A DNA stretch of 64,000 bases from a bacterium. Its GTDB lineage: Bacteria > Bdellovibrionota_C > UBA2361 > RFPC01. The notes beneath the pieces are model-generated. The model was not told the DNA's origin, searched no databases, and saw only the letters and a program-made list of their open reading frames with translations. Where the stretch lies: assembly GCA_030431715.1 (NCBI GenBank), contig JAUIIO010000022.1, forward strand, positions 1 to 64,000. The letters are read 5' to 3'. Each line of letters begins with the position of its first letter. Position 1 is the stretch's first letter. This document shows positions 9,357 through 17,458 of this stretch, piece after piece. The position numbers were made by a program, and so were the translations under genes.

Positions 9357-9788
9357 GTAAACCTCATACAATCAATGGAAATCTCAACACTTTTGTTTGT
9401 CGATATTTGCACATAGTGAAGGATTTGGGGAGAGGCAGGCAAGGAATATTTTCATTAGTGGTTGCGGCAACCTGAAGAGGATTAACTACATACTTTCAGG
9501 TTGTTAGAGATAAAAAAAAAAGAGGCGACTCAATGAATTTTGAATCGCCCCCAACTCGCAGAAAGGATGGTGTCATGCCTACTATATAAAGAAATCGGCA
9601 CGATTTTCGTTTCTTTAATAAATGGGAGCACTTTTTCCTGCTCAAGAATTAAATTTTATTATCTAGTATTATCAGATGCTTATGATAGCGCCGCCCCCAA
9701 TATTTTCGCCTCAGAGCCTGAGTAAGTCCCCACATTGCATTTTTTAAGAGTCATATATAAGTTAAGTGTTCTCTAAACCCACTAACGT
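9357..9788. other. Intergenic region upstream of fdxA with two hairpins
   Basis: No protein gene is convincing in this 430-base stretch. It contains an inverted repeat CAACCTGAA/TTCAGGTTG (9468-9476 and 9495-9503) and a minus-strand terminator (listed separately). The bases from 9550 to 9788 have no gene on either strand that would use that terminator, so a short minus-strand RNA is possible. Confidence 0.4.
9512..9549 (-). terminator. Intrinsic terminator on the minus strand
   Basis: The arms GGCGACTCAA (9524-9533) and TTGAATCGCC (9540-9549) pair with one G-U. A run of ten A on the plus strand at 9512-9521 becomes a U tract for minus-strand transcription. There is no T-run on the plus-strand side. 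No minus-strand gene is seen to its right. Confidence 0.65.
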
Positions 9789-9862
9789 GGCCCGATCGCC
9801 AAGTTGGCTAAGGCAATGGTTTGCAAAACCATCATTCCCCGGTTCGAATCCGGGTCGGGCCT
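9789..9862 (+). tRNA. tRNA-Cys (GCA)
   Basis: A complete cloverleaf can be drawn. The acceptor stem is GGCCCGA with TCGGGCC, the D arm includes AAGTTGGCTAAGG, the anticodon arm is ATGGT-TTGCAAA-ACCAT with anticodon GCA (cysteine), and the T arm is CCCGG-TTCGAAT-CCGGG. The discriminator base is T and CCA is not encoded; the following bases are CTTTTTATT, so a short T-run may help end the transcript. The 3' end of this tRNA is repeated several times in the next 500 bases. Confidence 0.97.
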
Positions 9863-10400
9863 TTTTATTCGCTCGCCGCTCAGGCCAAGGAGAGGACTCC
9901 CTCTCCTCACTATGTTCGGTTCACCCTCCCGACACGGATTCGAACCACACAAGAACACAGTGAATCCGCTCAGCGCACCGCGCTGTGCTTCGGGTCGGGC
10001 CTTGTTTCCACCCCGTCGCTCGCTTTGCTCGACTCCTGCCCCTGAAATGGGCTAGCCCTAGAGCAAAGACACGGATTCGAACCATATAAAAACACAGTGA
10101 ATCCGCTCAGCGCACCGCGCTGTGCTTCGGGTCGGGCCTTGTTTTTCGCTCGCCGCTCAGGCCATGGGTCGTATTGCAGCGGCGCAAGCCGCAAAGTGCA
10201 ATACGAAGACTGCAAACGCGAGCTAGCGAGTGTTTGACTCCTTATACAACTCCCTCTCCTCACAGATGTTCGGTTCACCCTCCCGACACGGATTCGAACC
10301 TGTCGGGCGGAGCTCGACAAAACAACACTGTGAATCCGAAATTTCATGTAGTGAAATTTTTTAGGTCGGGCCTTGTTTCCACCCCGTCGCTCGCTTTGCT
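9863..10400 (+). repeat. Array of tRNA-end-derived hairpin repeats
   Basis: Downstream of tRNA-Cys the word GGTCGGGCCTT recurs near 9993, 10129 and 10364. Each copy is preceded by GAATCCG and a hairpin. The T-arm complement ACACGGATTCGAACC recurs at 9932-9946, 10069-10083 and 10286-10300. The hairpin between GAATCCG and GGTCGGG is CAGCGC/GCGCTG in two copies but AAATTTC/GAAATTT in the third, so the pairing is kept while the sequence differs. CGGATTC pairs with GAATCCG, and CCCGAC can pair with GTCGGG, giving a nested structure. Other shared blocks are CGCTCGCCGCTCAGGCCA (near 9870 and 10147) and CCCCGTCGCTCGCTTTGCTC (near 10011 and 10382). No protein gene is credible here. Confidence 0.8.
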
Positions 10401-10472
10401 CGACGCACAAGACCTCTAAGCAACTAAAATAGGAAAAACTACCAGACACCTCTGTCAAAATGCTCAGAAAAT

Positions 10473-10500
10473 TAATCCTTTTAACGTAACTTACCGATAT
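10473..10500 (+). promoter_or_regulatory. Possible sigma-28 (FliA) type promoter for flagellin
   Basis: TAATCCTT, 12 bases, then ACCGATAT resembles the flagellar sigma-28 consensus (TAAAGTTT, 11 bases, GCCGATAA). It lies about 175 bases upstream of the flagellin start, which would give a long leader. It is a motif match only. Confidence 0.35.
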
Positions 10501-10674
10501 ACCTACTGGGGTGTGCTGTTTACACCCGGGCTGATAGCACGAGTTCGTCAGGGATGGCGAATTGCACCTATTGTTTAAGGGGCAATGCTCAGCTCTATGA
10601 GAAGTATAAGGAAGTACTGTAGTGATAGTTGTTCATACACTACGAACATATTTGCGCATTGAGAAAGAGGGCCA

Positions 10675-12030
10675 ATGACAGTCACTCTCGGACTCAACAT
10701 ATCTGCCTTACGCGCACAAAACCAGCTGGCGAGATCGTCATCAGAGTTAAGCGATGTCTTTACTCGCCTAAGCTCAGGACAGCGAATTAATTCTGCCAGC
10801 GATGATGCCGCGGGCCTTGCAATATCTGAATCTCTCAACTCTGACTCTAGAGTTTTACAACAAGCAGTACGGAACACAAACGACGGTATTAGTTTACTAA
10901 ACATCGCAGAAAGCGCCCTTAGTGAAGCAAATAATATACTACAACGACTAGAAGAGCTTAGTATACAGGCCGCCAATGGCACCTATAGTGACGAGCAACG
11001 TAATGCGCTTGATGTAGAAGCTCAGGCGCTATCAGAAGAATTTTCTAGAATACTAAATAGTACCGAGTTTAATGGAAAATCATTGTTCTCAACTGAGCCC
11101 GGCGGAACGCATTTACAGATTGGACTAAGATCCTCTGACTCTTTAAATATTGAATTTCGCGACGAAACAGTCATAACCGAGGGAGATGGTACCTATAATG
11201 ACGAAACATTTGATGAATTTGGAAGTTCTCCTGTCTCCGGCCCAGCACTCGCTATCGCAGATTTTGACAGTGACGGACTAGACGACGTCGTTTATGCACA
11301 ACTCGGGAGCTCCGCCGGCTCCACAGACATATATGGGGGAGTGGTAATTGGCTCAGGCGGCTCTTCTTTTGCAGAGATTGATACCTTTAATGTCTCTACA
11401 ACAGCTGGCGTTTCACCGGGGAATCTCTACATTGGAATTACTGACTACGGAAATGATGGCGATCTTGATATCATCTTTCAATCTGACAGCGGAGCACCTG
11501 GATACACTATCGGTGAGAATGATGGTAGTGCCAACTTCACATTCACTTCATATACAGCCGGCACTCTCATCGGTAGCGGAGGAACGACAAGCGCAACTGC
11601 GAACTTTAACAATGATGGAGTAGACGACCTTGCAACTGTCTCCAGTAGTGGCAGTGTCGTCACTCTTACAATGTCTGTCCAAAACACACAGGACAGAGCA
11701 GGCTATGAATCACTCGAGCTAGATACATTTTCTCTACAGACCGCAAGCGAGGCACTAACAGCAAAGGGCATTTTTACTACAGCTCGCGACTCAATCCAGG
11801 AGCTCCTAGGGAATATAGGTGCAACCCAGAGTAGATTAGGATCTATTATTACTCTCAATGAAAGCACCTCTGAGCAATACTTAGCTGCCAGAAGTCGTAT
11901 TATCGACGCAGACATTGCTGCGGAATCTGCGCGCATGATTCGTTTCCAGATACTACAACAAGCAGGCGCCGCCATATTAGGTCAGGCCAACCTTCAACCA
12001 CAACTGGCGCTACAGCTACTAAGAGAGTAA
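10675..12030 (+). CDS. Flagellin with FG-GAP-like central domain
   Basis: Filament subunit of 451 residues. Residues 1-150 match the flagellin N-terminal D0/D1 helices (NISALRAQNQL, RLSSGQRINSASDDAAGLAI, LEELSIQAANGTYSDEQR). The last 100 match the C-terminal D1/D0 (GATQSRLGSIITLNE, RIIDADIAAESARM, ILQQAGAAILGQAN). The exposed middle (about 165-340) carries three calcium-loop motifs typical of FG-GAP/VCBS repeats: DFDSDGLDD near 196, DYGNDGDLD near 258 and NFNNDGVDD near 310. That suggests a small beta-propeller-like or Ca-binding surface domain. The start is supported by AGAGGG just upstream and by the usual flagellin N-terminus. No other flagellar gene is in the window. The D0/D1 assignment is firm; the surface-domain function is inferred. 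Confidence 0.92.
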   Translation: MTVTLGLNISALRAQNQLARSSSELSDVFTRLSSGQRINSASDDAAGLAISESLNSDSRVLQQAVRNTNDGISLLNIAESALSEANNILQRLEELSIQAANGTYSDEQRNALDVEAQALSEEFSRILNSTEFNGKSLFSTEPGGTHLQIGLRSSDSLNIEFRDETVITEGDGTYNDETFDEFGSSPVSGPALAIADFDSDGLDDVVYAQLGSSAGSTDIYGGVVIGSGGSSFAEIDTFNVSTTAGVSPGNLYIGITDYGNDGDLDIIFQSDSGAPGYTIGENDGSANFTFTSYTAGTLIGSGGTTSATANFNNDGVDDLATVSSSGSVVTLTMSVQNTQDRAGYESLELDTFSLQTASEALTAKGIFTTARDSIQELLGNIGATQSRLGSIITLNESTSEQYLAARSRIIDADIAAESARMIRFQILQQAGAAILGQANLQPQLALQLLRE

Positions 12031-12054
12031 CTACGCTAAAATTGCCCGGACCAC

Positions 12055-12312
12055 CTATTTCTTAGCCGCAGAAAGAGTTTCTAATTTCTTTTCAGCACCA
12101 CTGAGATCCGCCCGGAGCTTTTCTAATAGGAGAGAGCCTTTTTCATAAGATGCCAGTGCTCGATCCAGATCCAACGAACCGCCTTCAACTTGCTCAACGA
12201 GCTCTTCAAGCAACTCTAAACCATCTTCAAAAGAGAGGTCCTTTACAAGCTTAGACACATCTTTCCCTTCAAGAAGATCTTTTATCGTAAGTTTTTTCTT
12301 TTTCTCGGCCAT
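12055..12312 (-). CDS. xseB: Exodeoxyribonuclease VII small subunit
   Basis: Small helical subunit of the nuclease that degrades single-stranded DNA to oligonucleotides. It has 85 residues, with the family core LSFEDGLELLEELVEQVEGG followed by LDLDRALASYEKGSLL in the usual arrangement, after a lysine-rich start (MAEKKKKLTIKDLLEG). It lies four bases downstream of xseA and is convergent with the flagellin gene. Confidence 0.95.
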   Translation of the reverse strand: MAEKKKKLTIKDLLEGKDVSKLVKDLSFEDGLELLEELVEQVEGGSLDLDRALASYEKGSLLLEKLRADLSGAEKKLETLSAAKK

Positions 12313-12316
12313 ATCC

Positions 12317-13648
12317 TCACCCCGCTTTGTTGTCTTTCACATCTGCTCTGACACTACCATCAGCCAGAGACACTTCAATACTATCACCTATCTGAATCAG
12401 ATTGACACTTCGCACGATCGAGCCGTTGTGTCTGGCGATCGCATATCCTCGCTTTAATACTTGCTCGGGATGTATCATCTTAAGCCTACCGGCCAAGGAA
12501 TCAACACGCTGACGAAAAAATTTCACCTGCTGAGAAGGCGATGACTTTTCAATGCGATGCTCTAGCCTCTCTAAAGAAGAGCTCGCCTGTCGCACCACCC
12601 CCTGCGCTCCGGCTATGAGCTTTAACTCAACTCCGCTCAAACGCTCATACTGGTAAGCGATATACTTATGTGGCTTTAGTAGTGCAAGTCTTGCTTCGGC
12701 AGTCGATACCTTCACCTTATATTCGTCTATCCGAAAGCGCATGACTCGGTCTAATCGCATCGCAAGTTCATCAACCTGCTGCACAAAGGGAGAAAACCAA
12801 GTAGATATATCCTGTAACCGTTTTTCTAACTTCTGAAGCTCTTTGAGGAGATCCTCGCGTTTTGGCACAACCATTTCCGCAGCCGCTGTCGGCGTAGGCG
12901 CCCGCTCATCCGCCACCAAATCTGAAAGAGTCACATCCACTTCATGTCCAACAGCAGATACAACCGGGATGCGAGAAGCAAAGATCGCCCTTACCACTAC
13001 TTCCTCGTTAAAGGGCCACAGATCTTCAAGTGAACCTCCCCCTCGACCAACAATAAGCACATCAACTTCTGGAATCGTCTGGAAACGCTCTATTGCTCGA
13101 GCGATCTCGCCTGCCGCACCTTCTCCCTGCACACGAACATCGATGAGCTTGACGGGAATCTGGGGAAATCGCTCCGTGATCTTTGTCATAATATCATGAA
13201 TGACGGCGCCAGAAGCCGAGGTTACCACTCCAATACTGCGCGGTAAAAAAGGAATGCTGCGCTTCCTTTCTGGAGCAAATACACCTTCTGCTTCCAGCTT
13301 TTCCTTAAGCTCAAGAAACTTCTTTTGAAGCAGCCCTTCTCCAGCAGGCAACATTCGAGAAACAACCATCTGAAGCCGACCGCTGGCGTGGTAAATATTC
13401 GGTTTTGAATGGCAGAGTACCGACATCCCAGGCTCAGGCTCAAAGTCTAACCGTGCCCTATCCCCTCGCCACATCACAGCCGGCATCTGGCTCTTCTCAT
13501 CTTTAAGAGTAAAATACATATGACCACTTGCTGCTATTGTGAGCTGCGAAATTTCTCCCGAAAAATGCAGCAAAGGGAAACGCTCCACGAGCGTCTTATT
13601 GAGCAGCTGATTAAGCTCAGTTATGGTGATGTACTCGAACTCAGACAT
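12317..13648 (-). CDS. xseA: Exodeoxyribonuclease VII large subunit
   Basis: Catalytic subunit of exonuclease VII, 443 residues, the usual length. The N-terminal OB-fold is visible (HFSGEISQLTIAASGHMYFTLKDE). The catalytic domain contains VITSxSGA-like VVTSASGAVIHDI, VGRGGGSLEDLWPFNEE and SAVGHEVDVTLSDLVADERA, all conserved. A long coiled coil follows (about 270-390), and the C-terminal RGYAI segment is present (VLKRGYAIARHNGSIV). xseB follows immediately. The divergent neighbour at 13697 starts about 50 bases away, so a short shared promoter region separates them. Confidence 0.97.
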   Translation of the reverse strand: MSEFEYITITELNQLLNKTLVERFPLLHFSGEISQLTIAASGHMYFTLKDEKSQMPAVMWRGDRARLDFEPEPGMSVLCHSKPNIYHASGRLQMVVSRMLPAGEGLLQKKFLELKEKLEAEGVFAPERKRSIPFLPRSIGVVTSASGAVIHDIMTKITERFPQIPVKLIDVRVQGEGAAGEIARAIERFQTIPEVDVLIVGRGGGSLEDLWPFNEEVVVRAIFASRIPVVSAVGHEVDVTLSDLVADERAPTPTAAAEMVVPKREDLLKELQKLEKRLQDISTWFSPFVQQVDELAMRLDRVMRFRIDEYKVKVSTAEARLALLKPHKYIAYQYERLSGVELKLIAGAQGVVRQASSSLERLEHRIEKSSPSQQVKFFRQRVDSLAGRLKMIHPEQVLKRGYAIARHNGSIVRSVNLIQIGDSIEVSLADGSVRADVKDNKAG

Positions 13649-13696
13649 ATTGAAAAGGTGCGATAGACTTCCACCTGTGTTCTAATTCATGCAGCC

Positions 13697-14575
13697 ATGA
13701 AACGCAAAGCAATTCACAAAGCTCTAAAAAAACTCACCGCGAGACTTCCTCGCACGCCGAAGAAGGATCCGCCCACTTTCCAGCAGGCTCTTACACCAGA
13801 GATAACAGAGCAAGATCTTAAAGCCCTACCGCTTCTTTCATTTAACTACTACCAGAGCGTTCTTAAAGTATGGAATTTGGTCTTCTTGAGTCTCCCTCTC
13901 GATCTTGTCGTGCTTTTTCTTCTTCTTGATATGCGTGTCCCTGAACAAAGTACGGAGCTTGTACAGAGCTTCTTTTACCTCTTTCTTGCATTCTCGCTCC
14001 TCGCACTTTTTCGTGAACAGATCATATCCTGGCTTCTTCAAATTCAGGGGCTTAAAGAAACATTAAGGAAGAAGTCAGAAAACTACATGCAGTACATCGG
14101 ACTCCTCATTCCAGCCGTAATCTTGATTGATATCCTGATTAAGATTCAGCATCTGGGCCTTATCCCTATCCTTATCATTCTTTTTTTCTTTTTTATTAAA
14201 ATCCCCAAATGGCTTAAGGAATTTCAGACCAAACAGGAAAAGTGGCAATCTGAAGCCGGCGCCAAATACCACAAAGCGCTTATCCTTACCGAACAACTTC
14301 GTTCTGTTTTTTTCGCGCAGATAGCAATTATCCGCGGCATGTCACTGCTTGGTGCCGTAACGGTGGCCTGCCGACAGGACATTGAAAATCCGGCGGCACA
14401 TCTCTTCGTCATTCTCCTTACGGCAACCGTGCTCCTATCTATTTCTAAGCCCGACATCTCAGACTTCATAAGCAACTGCGCCCGCTGCGCCTCCAAAACA
14501 AGCCGTGCGTTTCGAAATACGTATTATTGTCCGGAGTGTTTAAGTAAGAATTATAAGGGGACGGTGAGGGAGTAA
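13697..14575 (+). CDS. Membrane protein with C-terminal zinc ribbon
   Basis: Unrecognised 292-residue protein. The N-terminus is basic (KALKKLTARLPRTPKK). Hydrophobic segments lie at about 53-78, 95-113, 133-152, 155-170 and 230-250, so it is probably a polytopic inner-membrane protein. The C-terminus carries a cytoplasmic four-cysteine element, CARC about 16 residues before CPEC, typical of a zinc ribbon. A charged helical stretch (KWLKEFQTKQEKWQSEAGAKYHKA) separates the two membrane halves. It diverges from xseA. No homologous family is obvious to me, and no function is proposed. Confidence 0.75.
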   Translation: MKRKAIHKALKKLTARLPRTPKKDPPTFQQALTPEITEQDLKALPLLSFNYYQSVLKVWNLVFLSLPLDLVVLFLLLDMRVPEQSTELVQSFFYLFLAFSLLALFREQIISWLLQIQGLKETLRKKSENYMQYIGLLIPAVILIDILIKIQHLGLIPILIILFFFFIKIPKWLKEFQTKQEKWQSEAGAKYHKALILTEQLRSVFFAQIAIIRGMSLLGAVTVACRQDIENPAAHLFVILLTATVLLSISKPDISDFISNCARCASKTSRAFRNTYYCPECLSKNYKGTVRE

Positions 14576-14576
14576 G

Positions 14577-14770
14577 TAATTCTATTCTCTCTTCCTCTTG
14601 CACTTGCACTTTCTCATCCTCTTAATCTTGCACTTGCACCTCCTCTTACGCCAACGCGTTCGCGCAGCGGCTCCCTCCCCGAGCCGGGGCTGGGATCGGG
14701 ACTTCACATCAGTGCAAGTGCAAGATAAAGAGGAAGAGGAAGAGGAAGAGGAAGAGGAAGAGGAAGAGAA
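14577..14770. repeat. Low-complexity and inverted-repeat spacer
   Basis: CTTAATCTTGCACTTGCAC (14621-14639) pairs with GTGCAAGTGCAAGATAAAG (14712-14730) with one mismatch. A second direct copy of CTTGCACTTGCAC begins at 14597. The right arm runs into five tandem AGGAAG hexamers (about 14731-14766), a microsatellite that could slip. Open frames here encode only Ser, Glu or Arg/Lys runs and are not genes. Confidence 0.7.
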
Positions 14771-14887
14771 TGATGCCTGGTGGGGCAGGACAAGGACAAG
14801 GAGCAGGACAAGGAATATGCGAGGGCAAAGCCGAGCCGTCCCTCTTCCTCCCCCCTCCTCTACGTGAGAAAGGACGCCAAACCACAA

Positions 14888-14959
14888 GCGAAGTGAAGGG
14901 AATACATTCCGGCTGGTTGCCCGCAGGGTTTAAGCCGGAATGTATTCCCTTCACTTCGC
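14888..14959. repeat. Perfect 27-bp inverted repeat
   Basis: The left arm 14888-14914 and right arm 14933-14959 are exact complements over 27 bases, enclosing an 18-base loop. The arms include GCGAAGTGAAGGGAATACAT and its complement. There is no T-run after it, so it is not a standard intrinsic terminator. It lies between the zinc-ribbon membrane protein gene and pdhC. Confidence 0.85.
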
Positions 14960-15036
14960 CTTCCGCCTAATCCAAACACTCTCCTACCCATCTAACTACC
15001 TGATAAAAATACCTTTCACCACGAATTGACCTCCTG

Positions 15037-15064
15037 TTTGCAATTTGTGAAATTGTGGTATGCT
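15037..15064 (+). promoter_or_regulatory. Possible sigma-70 promoter for pdhC
   Basis: TTTGCA and TATGCT are separated by 16 bases, 36 bases upstream of the pdhC start codon. A ribosome-binding site TAGGAA lies between. It is a motif match only. Confidence 0.35.
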
Positions 15065-15099
15065 AACCAATCTTTGTTGACTAATTTAGGAACAGTTTT

Positions 15100-16422
15100 A
15101 TGGCCACAGAAATAAAAATGCCGCAGCTCAGCGACACCATGGACAGCGGCAAGATCCTCAACTGGAGCAAAAAAGAGGGAGATAAGGTTCAGAGGGGAGA
15201 TATCCTAGCAGAGGTAGAAACCGACAAAGCAAACCTCGAGATCGAGTCCTTCCATGAAGGAGTACTCTTAAAAATCCTTACACCGGCAGACGAGAGCGCT
15301 GACGTTGGAGAGATCATCGCCTATATCGGAGAGCAAGGCGAGGAAGTCTCTGACGCTTCAAGCTCCTCAGCCTCAAAATCCTCAAATCAACAAGAGGCAG
15401 CTGACAATACCAATGCTCCTGCTCCGATAGAACAGAAGAACTCTGAACCAGTCACTATCGAAACACCGCAACACCAGAATGGGCATGCCGCTCCTCAAGT
15501 AAGCGGTGACGCTGGAGGACGAATTAAAGCTTCTCCACTGGCAAAGAAACTGGCCGAGCAAAAAAATATCGATCTGAGCTCCTTGAGTGGATCTGGTCCC
15601 GATGGTCGAATTATTAAACGAGACTTGGAATCCGCCGCACCTGCGCAAGCTGCCACTTCTCAACCTGCGCCAGTAGCTGCTGCTGCGGCGACACCGGCGA
15701 AAGCACCAACATCTCCTACAGCGATGAATTTCTCTGGCGAAGGCAGCATTACTCCGATGTCTAAGATGAGAGCGACAATTGGTAAGAGAATGCAACAAAG
15801 TGTCGTTGAAGCGCCTCACTTTTACGTTACAACTTCTGTCTGTATGGATGAAGCTATCAAGCTCAGAACACTCTTAAAGGAAAAGGGTGGCTATGAGGGT
15901 GTGAGCTTTAACCATTTCATTATGAAAGCTGTCGCCTACGGCCTCGCGCATGAGCCGCGTGTTAACTGTTCTGTAAAAGAAGATAACTCTATATACGATG
16001 CCGGTCAGGTGAATATTGGAATTATAACTGCCCTACCTGATGGCCTTATCATACCAGTTCTTCACAATGTGACAGCACTTACCCTTAAGGATGTCGTCTT
16101 TGAGTCAAGAGCGCTTATCGATCGCGCTCGCGCTGGTAGACCAACCTCTCAAGACCTTTCCGGTGGCACTTTTAGCATCTCCAACTTGGGAATGTTCGAC
16201 GTTGAAAGCTTCACTGCCATCATCAACCCCGGACAGGGTGCGATACTCGCTGTGAGCTCTATTCTTGAACAGCCAGTAGTCAAAGACGGTGCGGTTGTTC
16301 CAGGAAATGTAATGAAAGCGACAGTCTCTGTAGACCACAGAATTATTGATGGTGTTATGGCTGGAACTTTCTTAAAATACTTTAAAGAAGGTCTTGAAAA
16401 CCCGGCACTCTTAATGATCTGA
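15100..16422 (+). CDS. pdhC: Dihydrolipoamide acetyltransferase (pyruvate dehydrogenase E2)
   Basis: Core of a 2-oxo acid dehydrogenase complex that passes the acetyl group from lipoate to CoA. It has 440 residues. One lipoyl domain lies at 1-80, with the lipoylated lysine in VETDKANLEIES. A Ser/Ala/Pro linker follows, then the peripheral E1/E3-binding domain at about 145-180 (ASPLAKKLAEQKNIDLSSL, GPDGRIIKRDLE). The catalytic domain covers about 215-440 and ends in the active-site motif DHRIIDG. The start MATEIKMPQLSDTM is standard for acetyltransferases, which favours pyruvate over 2-oxoglutarate as substrate. The E1 and E3 genes are not in the window. lipA follows, consistent with a shared need for lipoate. 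Confidence 0.95.
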   Translation: MATEIKMPQLSDTMDSGKILNWSKKEGDKVQRGDILAEVETDKANLEIESFHEGVLLKILTPADESADVGEIIAYIGEQGEEVSDASSSSASKSSNQQEAADNTNAPAPIEQKNSEPVTIETPQHQNGHAAPQVSGDAGGRIKASPLAKKLAEQKNIDLSSLSGSGPDGRIIKRDLESAAPAQAATSQPAPVAAAAATPAKAPTSPTAMNFSGEGSITPMSKMRATIGKRMQQSVVEAPHFYVTTSVCMDEAIKLRTLLKEKGGYEGVSFNHFIMKAVAYGLAHEPRVNCSVKEDNSIYDAGQVNIGIITALPDGLIIPVLHNVTALTLKDVVFESRALIDRARAGRPTSQDLSGGTFSISNLGMFDVESFTAIINPGQGAILAVSSILEQPVVKDGAVVPGNVMKATVSVDHRIIDGVMAGTFLKYFKEGLENPALLMI

Positions 16423-16517
16423 CACGCTAATACCCGCCAGATTGAGCTGAGCTCACCGGCGTGACGTATATAGCATGCGCAAAGAGAGAAAATTTCGCTA
16501 GAGGAAGCTCGACTTAT

Positions 16518-17447
16518 ATGCCAATACCAGTTCCAAGAAAACAACAAGTCATGAAGGAGCGACTCGTAAAGCCGTCATGGCTAAAGGTTAAGGCTCCAGG
16601 CTCTCCTGAATATTTAGAAACCAAGAAGATTGTAAACGATCACCGGCTCCACACTGTATGTGAAGAGGCTCATTGCCCCAATATCGGAGAGTGCTGGTCA
16701 CACCACACGGCAACCTTTATGATCATGGGCGAGCTCTGTACGAGAAGATGCCATTTTTGTTCCGTAAAGGACGGGACAGAAGACAACCTCGAGCCTCTCG
16801 ATCCCCTTGAACCTCATCGAGTAGGAGTCGCGGTAAAAAAGCTTGGGCTACGACATGTAGTTATAACATCAGTGGACAGGGATGATGTGAGCGACTTTGG
16901 AGCGAATCATTTCGCAAAAACCGTAGAGTCTATCCATCGACACGCCCCTGATTGTAAAGTAGAGCTCCTTATTCCTGATATGCAGGGTTCGCAGAAAGAC
17001 CTGAAAACGATCATGGATGCGCAAGTAGACGTCCTAAACCACAATGTGGAGACGGTCCCTCGTCTCTATAAGAAGGTACGCCCTTTTTCCGGTTACATTC
17101 GTTCTCTGAGCATACTCAAGGGAGCTAAAGATTTTGATCCTGCTACGAAGACTAAATCCGGGATAATGGTTGGTCTCGGAGAGACTTTCGATGAGGTACT
17201 CCACCTGATGGACGATCTGCGGGCGAATGACGTAGATATCATGACCATTGGACAGTACTTGCGGCCTACCGCCAAACAACTCCCTGTGAGAGAATTCATC
17301 ACACCTGAAGAGTTTTTAAAGTATAAGGAAGAAGGACTTGCCAGAGGCTTTCGGTTCGTTGAGTCGGGAGCATTGGTACGAAGCTCTTACCACGCCTGGC
17401 AACATACATCTCCGGAGCCGACCTCTCGTGATGTCGAAGTTGCCTGA
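16518..17447 (+). CDS. lipA: Lipoyl synthase
   Basis: Radical-SAM enzyme that inserts two sulphurs into protein-bound octanoyl groups. The start at 16518 (MPIPVPRKQQ) is chosen because AGAGGA lies upstream; the frame is open to a GTG at 16461, and another ATG is at 16551. Both iron-sulphur sites are present: the auxiliary cluster in CEEAHCPNIGEC and the radical-SAM CTRRCHFC. Further conserved blocks are TATFMIMGELC, VVITSVDRDDVSDFGA, DVLNHNVETVPRLY, KSGIMVGLGETFDEV and SGALVRSSYHA. It lies between pdhC (its probable substrate protein) and the TamB-Omp85 gene, whose start is only 11 bases after the lipA stop. Confidence 0.96.
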   Translation: MPIPVPRKQQVMKERLVKPSWLKVKAPGSPEYLETKKIVNDHRLHTVCEEAHCPNIGECWSHHTATFMIMGELCTRRCHFCSVKDGTEDNLEPLDPLEPHRVGVAVKKLGLRHVVITSVDRDDVSDFGANHFAKTVESIHRHAPDCKVELLIPDMQGSQKDLKTIMDAQVDVLNHNVETVPRLYKKVRPFSGYIRSLSILKGAKDFDPATKTKSGIMVGLGETFDEVLHLMDDLRANDVDIMTIGQYLRPTAKQLPVREFITPEEFLKYKEEGLARGFRFVESGALVRSSYHAWQHTSPEPTSRDVEVA

Positions 17448-17458
17448 CCTTTACCTCA

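Noticed and set aside
9931-10307. Reversed T-arm sequences (GGATTCGAACC) as possible minus-strand tRNA genes
   Set aside because: Only the T-arm and part of an acceptor-like stem are present. No anticodon arm or D arm can be folded on the minus strand at any of the three copies.
9970-10458. A 162-codon minus-strand open frame across the tRNA-Cys downstream region
   Set aside because: It runs through the hairpin repeat array and its composition follows the repeats (repeated Arg/Pro/Ser blocks). No ribosome-binding site and no family.
14582-14954. Several 80-100 codon open frames on both strands
   Set aside because: They encode runs of Ser, Glu, Lys/Arg or Leu/Phe produced by the AGGAAG microsatellite and CT-rich arms.
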